Positions 25,501-34,371 of a stretch of DNA of 64,000 bases are shown here, one piece after another. Location: contig NZ_JAAALA010000013.1 of assembly GCF_009905535.1 (NCBI RefSeq), positions 1 through 64,000 of the forward strand, written 5' to 3'. Source of the stretch: Caulobacter sp. SLTY. GTDB lineage: Bacteria; Pseudomonadota; Alphaproteobacteria; Caulobacterales; Caulobacteraceae. Position numbers and translations under genes: made by a program. Numbering within the stretch: the first letter of the stretch is position 1; every line of letters starts with the position of its first letter. The notes beneath the pieces were generated by a model. It did not search any database. It saw only the letters and a list, made by a program, of their open reading frames with translations, and was not told the DNA's origin.

Positions 25501-25818
25501 GATGCCGGGGTGGCCCGTGACCAGCTCGTTGGCCGCAAAGCGAGCGTCGAGCGCCGCGTCCGGGATGACCATCACCTCGGAGCCGCGGATAGCATGGTCG
25601 CAGAAGGAGACATCGCGGGATGTCTCCCGGACGTCGAGGCCTATGCAGGCCTTGAACCACTGCCGCTCCGCGTCGATCAGGGAAATGATCGCGATCGGAA
25701 CATCGAAGGTCAGAGCGGCCAGGCGGGTGAGGCTGTCGAAGGCCGGCTCTGGGTCGGTATCAAGGATATTCAGCCGACGGATCGCAGCCAGACGTCGTTC
25801 CTCGATGCTCTTGTCCAC
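22588..25818 (-). CDS. Hybrid sensor histidine kinase: GAF, four PAS, HisKA, HATPase, REC
   Basis: This 1076-residue soluble kinase has a GAF domain (about 1-160; RRLNILDTDPEPAFDSLTRL), four PAS/PAC repeats (about 180-680, each with an HPDD or PRD segment and a WLE/WVE motif), a HisKA domain with H709 in FLANMSHEIRTPL, a HATPase with NLISNAVKF, DTGPGL and GTGLGLAI, and a C-terminal receiver with D995 in LILMDIRMPDMNG. No membrane span is evident, so it should sense an intracellular signal. The adjacent regulator and EAL protein suggest a link to cell-cycle or c-di-GMP control; that is inference. Confidence 0.95.
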   Translation of the reverse strand: MDKSIEERRLAAIRRLNILDTDPEPAFDSLTRLAALTFDVPIAIISLIDAERQWFKACIGLDVRETSRDVSFCDHAIRGSEVMVIPDAALDARFAANELVTGHPGIRFYAGAPLTLSNGTRIGALCVIDSKPRADFDAQARGQLAAMAETVSATLSLRHDNARLNALERSRVEQDRLLAQAEEMAGVGYWSWWPATDSVTWSPVVYSIHGFDPSLPPPNLEGVLALYDPRDATELSGLIARALEHGEPYSLNARITRPDGEQRQVTARGEVNRNPDGSVERLFGSFMDVTEVALADQRLRENEARLTFLTEHFADVIIRVEPGRGITWVSPSCARLGYRPEDLVGLRAAELVHPDDLPRAEALRAARLAGLDDPPGTQPTFRFRKADGSWIWVEGSPTIVRDAAGAPIEIVNVLRDISDRKAVEARLLASETRYRLLAENATDVIACYSPDGRFSFLSPAIASIMGYEPDELLGQSVTTFMHPDDVGPVIRRFAEFVSAGPGAAPLRFEYRARRKDGREVWLEGQPRPIFDEQTGDLVEFQDCVRDITDRKCAEFALAESELRYRVVSENSSDLLTRTTISGDMIYASASLETITGFTFDELSNGQPRFIDRLHPDDAEPCLAEVRRVIAGDEGSAARLSFRFQRKDGEWIWLESTPTLVKSLDRPAEIVDLLRDVSARAKIEADLKAARDSAESAAQSKADFLANMSHEIRTPLTAILGFSGLLSEDAELSDRSAGFVRRVSDASRALLTIVNDILDFSKIEAGQMEFDERPVAARDMLDGALQLLSWQAESKGLTLDFVPGPDLPAFVRLDQNRVTQVLLNLISNAVKFTDSGGVVLEARHDPVRETLRLTVRDTGPGLTPQQQQQLFKRFSQVDSSSERRHGGTGLGLAICRGLVEAMGGTIGVESKVGQGSAFTFEIPAPEEKGSMEHPPVAAEDAILAGARILVVDDNAMNRELARTMLKLSGAEVTEAEDGAGAIRAARAAPLDLILMDIRMPDMNGFQALQAIRSGSGPNVNIPILAFSADVHVGAHGAPTPFDGLVRKPISPSNLIGNVVEALSGDDRLGQEVLHHAG

Positions 25819-25974
25819 CGCGATGCCCTCTGTCGCTCATTCTGATCGACTAATGGTCGAGCTGAGTTGGACCGCGGTTAATGCTGACGCGGTATCCGCT
25901 CGATCCAGTGTGTCAAAGCGTCGCGCGGTATCGGGGCTATGCCGCCCAACAGGCGTCAAGTCTCCGTACGGGCC

Positions 25975-28293
25975 TCACCCCCGCTCCACAAAACTGTCGA
26001 TCACCTTCTTCTCCCCCGCCTGCTCAAACGCCACCGTCAGCTTGTTCCCCTCCACGGCCACCACCGCGCCGTAGCCGAACTTGATGTGGAACACCCGGTC
26101 GCCCTTGGCGTAGGCGCTGCTCACCTCGGGGGCTGACACCGCCACCAGGCGGCCTTCGCCTTCGATGACCTGTTGGCGGCCGGGGTGGCTGCCTTGGTAG
26201 TTTCGGGATTGGGCGCGTTTCCAGCCCGGCGAGGTGTAGCCCTGGCCGAAACTAGTGTCGGCGTCCCAGCGGCTGGTGGTGGGTTGGCTCATGCCGGGGC
26301 CGCCGCCGTAGTATCCCGTCTCGGAGGCGGCATCGACGGTCTCGGGGGGGAGCTCGTCGACGAAGCGGCTGGGGAGCTGGGTGGTCCAGCGGCCGTAGAC
26401 CTGGCGGTTGGCGGCAAAGCTGATGCGGGCCTGTTCGCGGGCGCGGGTGATGCCGACGTAGGCCAGGCGGCGCTCCTCCTCCAGGCCCTTTTCGCCCTTC
26501 TCGTCCATGCTGCGCTGGCTGGGGAAGACGCCTTCCTCCCAGCCGGGCAGGAAGACCAGGGGGAATTCCAGGCCCTTGGCGCTGTGCAGGGTCATGATCT
26601 GGACGCTGTCGTCCCCGCCGCCCTTGTCGAGGTCCATGACCAGAGAGACGTGTTCCAGGTAGTCGCCGAGGTTTTCGAACTGGGCCATCGACTGGACCAG
26701 CTCCTTGAGGTTTTCCAGGCGGGTCTGGCTGGTCGGGCCTTTGTCGAGGCGCAGGGCGTCGGTGTAGCCGCTCTCCTCCAGGATGGTCTCGGTCAGGCGG
26801 GCGTGGTCGGTGGCGCCGCTGGCCAGCTGGGCGGTCCAGCGGTCGATGTCGCGGACGAAGGTGGCGAGGGCCGTGCGGGTCTTGGCGGCCAGTTCGTCGG
26901 TGTTGACCAGGCCCCGGCTGGCCATGATGGCGCTGATCCCGTGGTGGCGGGCCAGGGTGAGGATCTTCTGGACGCTGGTGTCGCCGATGCCGCGCTTGGG
27001 GACGTTGACGATGCGTTCAAAGGCCAGGTCATCGTCGAGCGACTGGATCAGGCGCAGGTAGGCGTGGGCGTCGCGGATTTCGGCCCGCTCGAAGAAGCGG
27101 GGGCCGCCGATCACCTTGTAGGGGATCTGCAGCATGACGAAGCGCTCTTCGAAGGCGCGCATCTGGAAGGAGGCGCGGACCAGGATGGCGACGTCCTTGT
27201 AGCGGCGGCCGGTGCGGCGCCAGCGCTCGATCTCCTCGCCGACCAGCCGGCTCTCGGCCTCGCCGTCCCAGACGCCGTGCACGGTGATCTTGTCGCCGCC
27301 GTCCGCGTCGGTCCACAGGGTCTTGCCCAGCCGCCCCTTGTTGGCGGCGATCAGGCCGCTGGCGGCGGCGAGGATGTGGCTGGTCGAGCGGTAGTTGCGC
27401 TCCAGCCGGATGACGGCCGCGCCGGGGAAGTCGCGCTCGAAGCGCAGGATGTTGTCCACCTCCGCCCCGCGCCAGCCGTAGATCGACTGGTCGTCATCCC
27501 CGACGCAGCAGACGTTCTGGCGCTTCTGGCCGAGTAGTCGCAGCCAGAGGTACTGGGCGACGTTGGTGTCCTGGTACTCGTCGACCAGGATGTAGCGGAA
27601 GCGGTCGTGGAAGTCGGCCAGCACGTCCGGGTGGCGCTGGAAGATGGTGATGTTGTGCAGCAGCAGGTCGCCGAAGTCGCAGGCGTTCAGCGTGCGCAGC
27701 CGGGCCTGGTAGGCGGCGTAGAGCTCCTGGCCGCGGTTGTTGGCGAAGGCGCTGTTCTCAGGGGAGGGGAGGTTCTCCGGCGTCCAGCCGCGGTTCTTCC
27801 AGTGGTCGATCAGCCCGGCCAGGGTCTTGGGCGTCCAGCGTTTGGGGTCGATGTTGGCGGCCTCGATGATCTGCTTGATCACCCGTTCCTGATCGTCGGT
27901 GTCGAGGATGGTGTAGCTGGACTTCAGGCCGACCAGCTCGGCGTGGCGGCGCAGGATCTGAGCGGCGACGCTGTGGAAGGTGCCCAGCCAGCGCAGGCCC
28001 TCGGCGGACGGGCCGATGATCGCGGCGATCCGCTCGCGCATCTCCCGCGCCGCCTTGTTGGTGAAGGTGACGGCCAGCAGCTCCCACGGCTTGGCGCGGC
28101 CGGTGGCCAGGATGTGGGCCAGGCGGGTGGTCAGCACGCGCGTCTTGCCGGTGCCGGCGCCGGCCAGGACGAGGACGGGGCCCTCGACGGCCTCGACGGC
28201 CTGGCGCTGCTCGGGGTTCAGGCCCTGGAGGTAGTCGGGACCCTGCACGCGGGCGAGGTCTGAGATGCGGGGGGAGGGCAGGGAGTCGGTCAT
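25975..28293 (-). CDS. uvrD: UvrD/PcrA-type superfamily I DNA helicase
   Basis: This 772-residue helicase has Walker A in LVLAGAGTGKTRVLTTRLAH, ATFTNKAAREMRERI-type motif Ia, the DEXX box ILVDEYQDTN, motif III GDDDQSIYGWRGA, motif IV ERNYRS, motif V MTLHSAKGLEFPLVF and motif VI EERRLAYVGITRAR. A C-terminal tail (RVFHIKFGYGAVVAVEG) resembles the PcrA tudor-like region that contacts RNA polymerase. It unwinds DNA 3' to 5' in excision and mismatch repair. The start at 28293 fits family length; the longer upstream reading frame is non-coding repeat sequence. Confidence 0.95.
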   Translation of the reverse strand: MTDSLPSPRISDLARVQGPDYLQGLNPEQRQAVEAVEGPVLVLAGAGTGKTRVLTTRLAHILATGRAKPWELLAVTFTNKAAREMRERIAAIIGPSAEGLRWLGTFHSVAAQILRRHAELVGLKSSYTILDTDDQERVIKQIIEAANIDPKRWTPKTLAGLIDHWKNRGWTPENLPSPENSAFANNRGQELYAAYQARLRTLNACDFGDLLLHNITIFQRHPDVLADFHDRFRYILVDEYQDTNVAQYLWLRLLGQKRQNVCCVGDDDQSIYGWRGAEVDNILRFERDFPGAAVIRLERNYRSTSHILAAASGLIAANKGRLGKTLWTDADGGDKITVHGVWDGEAESRLVGEEIERWRRTGRRYKDVAILVRASFQMRAFEERFVMLQIPYKVIGGPRFFERAEIRDAHAYLRLIQSLDDDLAFERIVNVPKRGIGDTSVQKILTLARHHGISAIMASRGLVNTDELAAKTRTALATFVRDIDRWTAQLASGATDHARLTETILEESGYTDALRLDKGPTSQTRLENLKELVQSMAQFENLGDYLEHVSLVMDLDKGGGDDSVQIMTLHSAKGLEFPLVFLPGWEEGVFPSQRSMDEKGEKGLEEERRLAYVGITRAREQARISFAANRQVYGRWTTQLPSRFVDELPPETVDAASETGYYGGGPGMSQPTTSRWDADTSFGQGYTSPGWKRAQSRNYQGSHPGRQQVIEGEGRLVAVSAPEVSSAYAKGDRVFHIKFGYGAVVAVEGNKLTVAFEQAGEKKVIDSFVERG

Positions 28294-28337
28294 CAGGAGA
28301 ACGTATGTAGCACAGGCGCGTCCGGTGGTGGGATTCG

Positions 28338-28506
28338 CTCTCCGCCCCCGAGAGGGGGCGGAGGACGGTTCGGAGCGTGAGCGACGGACCAGGAGGCGGG
28401 GCCGCGCCGGCGGTTGAGCGGAAAACTCGTTCCCGGCGGTGGGGGCCCCCTCGGTCTGGCTCGCTTTCAGCGCTCGCCAGAGCCACTCCCCCATTTCATG
28501 GGGGAG
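28338..28506. repeat. Intergenic hairpin repeats between uvrD and a small membrane protein gene
   Basis: The 290-bp gap between divergent genes contains at least two strong palindromes. CTCCGCCCCC (28340-28349) pairs with GGGGGCGGAG (28354-28363) around a GAGA tetraloop. CTCCCCCAT (28486-28494) pairs with ATGGGGGAG (28498-28506). Between them the DNA is GC-rich with no credible gene. Such sequences resemble dispersed palindromic repeats of Caulobacteraceae intergenic regions. Confidence 0.6.
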
Positions 28507-28585
28507 AGCGAAGCGAGTCGGCTCTCCTTGCAGGAACGGGGGCGGTTCCCGGCCGTTCTGTCGGGTAACGGAAGGAGCATTCACC

Positions 28586-28816
28586 ATGGCGCGTACGCGG
28601 ACACATCGACGGAGCGGGGGCGGAGTTTTTGCCGCGGTTCTGCTGGGCTCGGTGCTCGTCATCGCCTTGATGATCGGCTGGCTGGTGTGGGGCGGGCCGT
28701 CGCAACTGACGGAGCGGGCCTCGAACATCGACATCCAGATGCCGCGCGCGCCGGTGTTGCCGGCGACGCCGAACCCGGCACCCATTCCCCTGCCTACGCC
28801 CGCCCGGCCTGGGTAA
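28586..28816 (+). CDS. Small single-pass membrane protein
   Basis: This 76-residue protein starts MARTRTHRRSGGGVFAAV, has one membrane helix (VFAAVLLGSVLVIALMIGWLVW, about 14-36) and a proline-rich periplasmic tail (NPAPIPLPTPARPG). A clean GAAGGAG site lies nine bases before the ATG. The basic start should stay in the cytoplasm. The function is unknown. Its 3' end overlaps the convergent RHH gene by 23 bases. Confidence 0.7.
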   Translation: MARTRTHRRSGGGVFAAVLLGSVLVIALMIGWLVWGGPSQLTERASNIDIQMPRAPVLPATPNPAPIPLPTPARPG

Positions 28817-29006
28817 GGGCGTAGACGCGGCAGGCGGAGGCGAGAGGGCGATCGCCCCGGCCCTCATCGATGCGGACGATCAAGCGGGGCAGGGTGAGGC
28901 CCTCCTGCGCGGCGACTTGCTCCAGGGCCGCCCAGAACTCCGGCTCCAGCGCCAGGGATGTGGCGTGGCCGGTGAGCGACACCGAGCGTTTGATCAGGCG
29001 CACCAC
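28794..29006 (-). CDS. Ribbon-helix-helix domain protein
   Basis: This 70-residue protein matches the RHH_4-type small DNA-binding family: KRSVSLTGHATSLALEPEFWAALEQVAAQEG followed by LPRLIVRIDEGR. The beta strand (KRSVSLTGH) would contact DNA as a dimer. Family members are common in alphaproteobacteria, and most lack a studied target. Its 3' end overlaps the convergent membrane-protein gene, and the divergent coq4-like gene starts 93 bp away, so it may act on either promoter; that is inference. Confidence 0.8.
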   Translation of the reverse strand: MVRLIKRSVSLTGHATSLALEPEFWAALEQVAAQEGLTLPRLIVRIDEGRGDRPLASACRVYALTQAGRA

Positions 29007-29098
29007 GGGCGGATTTCCGATCTGAACGATGTTAACACTTGCGATCTAAGCGCTGTTCACATAAGGCTGGCGTCGTCCTCCCCGACTAAGGCCTCAAG

Positions 29099-29887
29099 AT
29101 GAACGCCGTCACGCACAATTTCACGCCCAAGCGCCCGGAAGTCGAGTTCCGCAAGGGCGAGACCATGCGGCTGCAGCCGATCCGGGCCTTCAAAGCGGTG
29201 AGCCGGCTGATGGCCGACAAGGAAGACACCGCGGCGGTGTTCGACCTGATGCGGGCGCTGTCGGGCGACTCGGTGTCGAAGGGGTACGCGCGGCTGATGA
29301 AGACGCCGCGCGGCGGGCGGATCGCCTATGAGCGCGACGAACTGAACGACCGGCTGATGGACCGCGCCTGGCTGGAAAGCTTCGCGCCCGGCACGGTGGG
29401 CGCCGCCTATCTGGCGCACATGGACGAGCGAGGGTTCACCGCCGACGGCCTGAAGGAAATCAGCGAGCAGACGCTCGATAGCCAGGTCGAGGCGGCCCAT
29501 CCGCTGACCTGGTACGGCCGGCGGCTTCGGGACGTGCATGACGTCTGGCACGTGCTGACCGGCTATCGCACCGATGCGCTGGGCGAGGCCTGCCTGGTGG
29601 CGTTCTCTTACCAGCAGACCCGCAGCCTGGGCTTCGGGGTGATCGCCTTCGCCGCCGGCAACAAGCTGGCGAGCGCGAAGAACGGCCAGCCGTACAAGGC
29701 GGCGATCCGCGAGGCGCACCAGAGGGGCAAAGCCTGCGCCTGGCTGCCGGAGGTCGACTATCCGGAACTGTTCGCCGAGGACCTGGAAGCGGCGCGGGCG
29801 CGGCTGGGGATCAGGCCGGCGCGCATCTATCTGAGCATTCCGCCCGAGTATCGCGACGGAGCCTTCGAGGCCGCGGCGGCCCACTAA
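29099..29887 (+). CDS. coq4: Coq4 family ubiquinone-biosynthesis protein
   Basis: This 262-residue protein belongs to the Coq4 family. The diagnostic metal-binding motif is LRDVHDVWHVLTGY (H147, D148, H151), followed by the conserved GEACLVAFSYQQTRSLGFG helix. Coq4 proteins take part in ubiquinone assembly, and in eukaryotes Coq4 is linked to ring C1 decarboxylation and hydroxylation; the bacterial role is less firm. Its 3' end overlaps the convergent TetR regulator by four bases. Confidence 0.85.
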   Translation: MNAVTHNFTPKRPEVEFRKGETMRLQPIRAFKAVSRLMADKEDTAAVFDLMRALSGDSVSKGYARLMKTPRGGRIAYERDELNDRLMDRAWLESFAPGTVGAAYLAHMDERGFTADGLKEISEQTLDSQVEAAHPLTWYGRRLRDVHDVWHVLTGYRTDALGEACLVAFSYQQTRSLGFGVIAFAAGNKLASAKNGQPYKAAIREAHQRGKACAWLPEVDYPELFAEDLEAARARLGIRPARIYLSIPPEYRDGAFEAAAAH

Positions 29888-30534
29888 GCGGCTTCGAACC
29901 CCGCCGCCGCGAAATCCACCATCCGTTGCCGCAGGCCGGCGACGTCATCCTCGCGGGTGAGGCCGTCGGAGAGGACGTGCAGGCGGTCCAGCTCCATGAA
30001 CCGGTTCTGGTGGATCATGCCGAGTACGAAGTGGAGCCGCCAGTAGACCTCCTCCGGCGCCAACTGGGGGCAGGCGGCCAGCAGGGCGTCCGAGAAGCGC
30101 CGCAGGTGGGAGACGTCGGTGCTGAGCACTTCGCGGATCTCGGCGCCTCCCTCGCTGCGGGCGCGGATCAGGAACTGCAGCGAGATGCGGCGGTCGTTGG
30201 CCGGGTCCAGCCAGCGCAGGGGTGGGGCGATCAGGGCGGTGATGATCTCCCGTACCGGCGGCTTGCCCCCGTGGCGGTCGGCGGCTTCGTGCAGCATGCG
30301 GGCGCGCTCGCGGCTCAGCTCGGCCGTGCGGCGGCGGAAGATCTCGAACAGCAGGCTGTCCTTGGATCCGAAGTGGTAGTTGACGGACGCCAGGTTGACC
30401 CCGGCCTCGGCCGTGATGTCGCGCACCGACACGTTCTGAAAGCCGTTCAGCGCGAACAGACGCTCGGCGGCGTTGAACACCAGCTGCTTGGTGGCGGCCT
30501 CCGTCTCGGGTGCGTTCTCTTCGTTCAGACTCAC
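29884..30534 (-). CDS. TetR family transcriptional regulator
   Basis: This 216-residue regulator has the N-terminal TetR helix-turn-helix at about residues 18-62: LVFNAAERLFALNGFQNVSVRDITAEAGVNLASVNYHFGSKDSLLFEIF. The C-terminal domain (HLRRFSDALLAACPQLAPEEVYWRLHF) resembles the CerR/TetR_C_7-type ligand domain. Ligand and targets are unknown. Its neighbour on the minus strand is an unrecognised HTH-like gene 75 bp downstream, while coq4 is convergent, so autoregulation or control of that operon is possible. Confidence 0.9.
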   Translation of the reverse strand: MSLNEENAPETEAATKQLVFNAAERLFALNGFQNVSVRDITAEAGVNLASVNYHFGSKDSLLFEIFRRRTAELSRERARMLHEAADRHGGKPPVREIITALIAPPLRWLDPANDRRISLQFLIRARSEGGAEIREVLSTDVSHLRRFSDALLAACPQLAPEEVYWRLHFVLGMIHQNRFMELDRLHVLSDGLTREDDVAGLRQRMVDFAAAGFEAA

Positions 30535-30609
30535 GGGACAGCCCTTCCCTTCCGGAACCGGAGCATTACGGGGGCCGAAGGATTAGGCAAGCGGCGTTGA
30601 ACGGCCGTT

Positions 30610-31434
30610 TCAAACGCCGATGGCCTCTTCGGCCGCCAGGCTGTTGGCCACGATCACGCCGGCAAAGAAGTCCTTCAGCCCGTCGTGCAGGCTGGGTCGG
30701 ACGACGACGCGGCCGTCGCGCCATTCGAGAAAGCCGCCGGCCTGGGCCTGGCGTAGGACAAGATGGACCTGCGGACGGGAGATGGCGAAGCGGCGGCTGT
30801 AGGCCGAGACGGAGACCGCCAAAGGAGCGTCGGCGCCGTGGGCGCGGAGCATCAGGTCGTTGAGCACGAGGAAGCCGCCGACCCGCTCGATGCAGAATTC
30901 CAGCTGCGGCGCCTGGTCGATCAGGCGGCCGCCGCTGTCGAACTCCCGGCAGAGGGCGGCCAGGAACCGGCAGAGCAGGGCGTCGTCGGCGAGGCCCTCG
31001 GCCACCGCATGGGCGGCCGGGCTGACGTAGCCGACGGCGTAGAGTTCGCCCGCGATCCGCTCGCGGTGGGCGGCGAAGAACTTCGGCGTGGGGGCAAGGT
31101 TGCGGACCTCGCCGGTCAGGTATCCCGCCCAGCGCATCAGGGCGATCAGGGCGCTGGTGCGGCCGGGGCTGGCGAATCCCTGCTGGGCGGCAAGCTGCTT
31201 GAGGTTGGCGGGGGTGAGGCGCCCCTCCTGGCAAAGGCGGGCGACCAGCATGGCCACCACGAACCGGCCCCGATCCGAGGCGACGATGTTGAGCAGGGGA
31301 TGGCCGCTGTAGGTGGTGACGCTGGTTCGCGCCAGGGCCAGGACGGCGGTCTCGAAGTCCGGATGGGCGCGAGCGGCCGCGATGCGCTGCGGCGTCAGGA
31401 CGCTGGTCGGGCGCCGGTCTTCGGCGGCGGTCAT
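30610..31434 (-). CDS. Hypothetical protein with winged-helix-like C-terminus
   Basis: This 274-residue cytoplasmic protein has two helical regions that resemble winged helices: LTPANLKQLAAQQGFASPGRTSALIALMRWAGYL (about 75-108) and FAISRPQVHLVLRQAQAGGFLEWRDGRVVVRP (about 220-252), the latter ending in a wing-like beta hairpin. This suggests a DNA-binding or regulatory protein, but I do not know the family. It is 75 bp downstream of the TetR gene on the same strand, and divergent from the RTX gene. Confidence 0.7.
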   Translation of the reverse strand: MTAAEDRRPTSVLTPQRIAAARAHPDFETAVLALARTSVTTYSGHPLLNIVASDRGRFVVAMLVARLCQEGRLTPANLKQLAAQQGFASPGRTSALIALMRWAGYLTGEVRNLAPTPKFFAAHRERIAGELYAVGYVSPAAHAVAEGLADDALLCRFLAALCREFDSGGRLIDQAPQLEFCIERVGGFLVLNDLMLRAHGADAPLAVSVSAYSRRFAISRPQVHLVLRQAQAGGFLEWRDGRVVVRPSLHDGLKDFFAGVIVANSLAAEEAIGV

Positions 31435-31539
31435 GAGCGGCGGCCCCTATGCCCAATTCGAGCAAATTAGCAGTTTTCTACAGTTCACGGCTGCGCGTTG
31501 TGGTCGCATTTGGGCGGATCGCTTTCGAAGGACGATCCG

Positions 31540-34246
31540 ATGGCCGCGCTCACGATCTGGAAACCGCAGTTCAGCTTCACCGGGACCGAACAGACCGTCG
31601 CCGCCTTGCCCGGCGGGGGCTTCGCGCTGGCCTACCTGGGCGCAACCGGCCTGACCTACCGCACCTTCGACTCGGCCGGCGAGGCGGTGATCGTGGACAA
31701 GGTGGTGCTCGCCGAGTTCGCGCGGCAGCCCACGGTGTCGACGACCGGCGACGGCCGGCCGGTGGTGTTCGGCTATGACGCGCTGCACACCTCCGGGGAA
31801 ATCCTCGTGCTCAACGATGCGGGAGATCCTGTCGCCCGCGCCGCCGTGTCGATGCCGTCCGGCGGCCAGGTTGTCGATGTGCAGCCGATGCCCGGCGGGC
31901 GTTTCCTTGTCGCCTATTCGGCCCAGATCGCGGACGAGCCGACGTCGATCAACATCTACATCCAAGGTCTGCGACTTCAACGGCGCCGCCGCCACGGTCC
32001 CCATCCGGGTCAACCAGACGGTTCCCGGCGCCCAGGTTCAGCCCTCGATCGCCATCCTGGCGGACGGTGGGTTCGTGGTCGCCTGGCGCGACGCTTCCCT
32101 GGGACCGCAGGCGCGCCTGTTCGAGGCGGACGGCACGGCCCGCACGGCGGAACTGAGCCTGGCCGAGGCGGTGTCCACCGGAAACTATCCGCCGGAGACG
32201 GCGGCCCTGGCGGATGGCGGCTTCGTCGTGGCCTGGTGGAGCGCCAACGTGGCCTACGCCCAGCGGTACGACGCGGACGGCGTCGCGGTCGGGACCTCGA
32301 TCACGGTCGGCCAGAGCAATGTGGCCGCGGCGATCTTCGGCTCGCCGATTGCGGTGCTCGGCCTGCACGACGGAGGCTTCGTCGTGGCGACCACCACCTA
32401 TGGCCTGGACGACATCGGCCGCGCCTGGCTGCAACGCTATGACGCCGACGGCGCCGCTCTGGATGGTCCGCTCGAGGTCCTGCAGTCGGAGGATGGCGCG
32501 GGGCGGCGGCTGGTGACGCCCAGCCTGGCGCTGCTGGCCGACGGCCGCATCGTGGTCTCGGCGTCCGATGAGGACCGGGTGCTGGACCGGGTGGCGATCG
32601 TCGATCCCCGGGACAGCGGCGTCTCGCTAACCGGCTCCAGCGGCGCGGACACCTATTGGGGTAGCGCCTTCGCCGACACCATGATGGGCGGGAGCGGCGC
32701 CGACACCCTGAACGGCGCGGAGGGCGACGATCGGCTGGACGGCGGCTTCGGCGCGGACACCCTGTCGGGCGGGTCGGGCGGCGACACCTATGTGATCGAC
32801 AGCGCCGGCGACCTGATCGTCGAGCTGGTCGGCGAGGGCATCGACACGGTCGAGACGGCGCGCGCCAGCTATACCCTGCCGGGTGAGGTGGAGAACCTGA
32901 TAGGGACCTGGACCCGAGCCCAGGTGCTGACCGGAAACGGGCTCGGCAACCGGATCACTGGCGGGCTCGCCGATGACCAGCTGAACGGCGGCGGGGGCGG
33001 CGACCGCCTGGACGGCGGACTGGGCGCCGACGCCATGGCCGGAGGAACGGGGGACGACACCTACATCGTCGATGACGCGGGCGACCAGGTGATCGAAGCG
33101 GCCGGCGAAGGTTCGGATCGGGTCCGCGCCAGCGTCAGCTGGGTCCTGGCCGACGGGGTCGAGCACCTGCAGCTGATCGGCGCGGCGAACCTGGACGGAA
33201 CCGGCAATGGGGCCGGCAACCAGATCGACGGCAATGCCGGCGCCAACGTCCTGCGAGGCGGCGGGGGAGCGGACCTGATCAAGGGTCATGGCGGCGCCGA
33301 CTTCCTCGAAGGCGAAGCGGGGGCGGACCAGCTGCTGGGCGGCGATGGAAACGATAGCCTGGACGGCGGGGCGGATGCGGACCGTCTGCAGGGCGAGGCG
33401 GGCGCCGACCAGCTTTACGGCGGCCTCGGCGGAGACATCCTCGAAGGCGGCAGCGAAGCCGACACTCTGTACGGCGAGGACGGCGCGGACCAGCTCTATG
33501 GAGATGCCGGCGCCGACAGCCTCTACGGCGGCGGCGAAAACGATCATCTCGACGGCGGAGCGGGCGCCGACCGCATGGAGGGTGGGGCCGGGGACGACAA
33601 CTATTTCGTCGACAATGTGCTGGATGTGATCGTCGAGGCCGCGGGCGAGGGGATGGACACCGTTCGCGCGGGCATCGGATGGACCCTCGGCGAGAACCTG
33701 GAGAGGCTGGTGCTCGAGGGGTCGGTCGGATTGAACGGGACGGGCAATGGGCTGGCCAACTTCATCGCCGGCAATGGCGCCGCCAACACCCTGGTGGGTC
33801 TCGGCGGCGGCGATCAGCTGCAGGGCGGGGCCGGAGACGACGTGCTGGACGGCGGGGCCGGCGCCGACATGCTGACCGGGGGCGCCGGCCGTGATGTCTT
33901 CCGGTTCGCGGCCGACGCTGTTCACGCCACCTCGCAGGGAGGCGCTGCGGATAGCGATCTGGTGACCGACCTGGACTTCACCACCGGCGACCGGGTGGAT
34001 CTATCGACCATTGATGCCGACAGCGCCAGCTTCGGCGACCAGGCCTTCGGCTTCGTGTCGGCCTTCTCCGGGGCGGCGGGGCAGGCCGTGCTGACCTATG
34101 TCGCCGCGGCGGGCAGCAGCCTGCTTTACCTGGACGTCGACGGGGACGGGATCGCCGACCTGCAGGTGCGATTCACCGGCGACGTCACCGGGGGCCTCGT
34201 GCTGGGGGGCGGCGAACCGGCGGGGACTGGCGGATGGATGTTGTAA
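31540..34246 (+). pseudogene. RTX-repeat calcium-binding secreted protein, interrupted by a one-base frameshift
   Basis: The reading frame from ATG 31540 (MAALTIWKPQF) has repeated beta-rich units (LPGGGFALAY, LADGGFVVAW, LHDGGFVVAT) that continue in a second frame after position 31966. Removing one G of the GG pair at 31966-31967 restores a single 901-residue protein (IQVCDFNGAA). The second part (32640-33900) carries many GGxGxDxL repeats and three GDDTYxVD/ExxxEGxDTV modules, then a serralysin-like tail ending GTGGWML, typical of type I secretion substrates. It may be a real pseudogene, a sequencing error, or phase-variable. No type I secretion genes are near. Confidence 0.85.
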
Positions 34247-34371
34247 GGCAAACGAAAGGCGCTTCAACAAAAACTGTTTTAATCCCATCGATTTTATAGG
34301 AATAAGGAAGCCGCAGGCCGGCGCGCCGCCATAGGGGCGGGGGATAGCGCGCGGCCGGGGAGCTGTTTCCG

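Noticed and set aside
31960..31972. Programmed ribosomal frameshifting in the RTX gene
   Set aside because: There is no slippery heptamer or clear downstream pseudoknot at CCAAGG; a one-base indel or sequence error is simpler.
32640..33900. Possible CRISPR array or DNA satellite in the RTX region
   Set aside because: The repetition is at protein level (GGxGxDxL), nine-residue units with variable DNA, not identical repeats with unique spacers.
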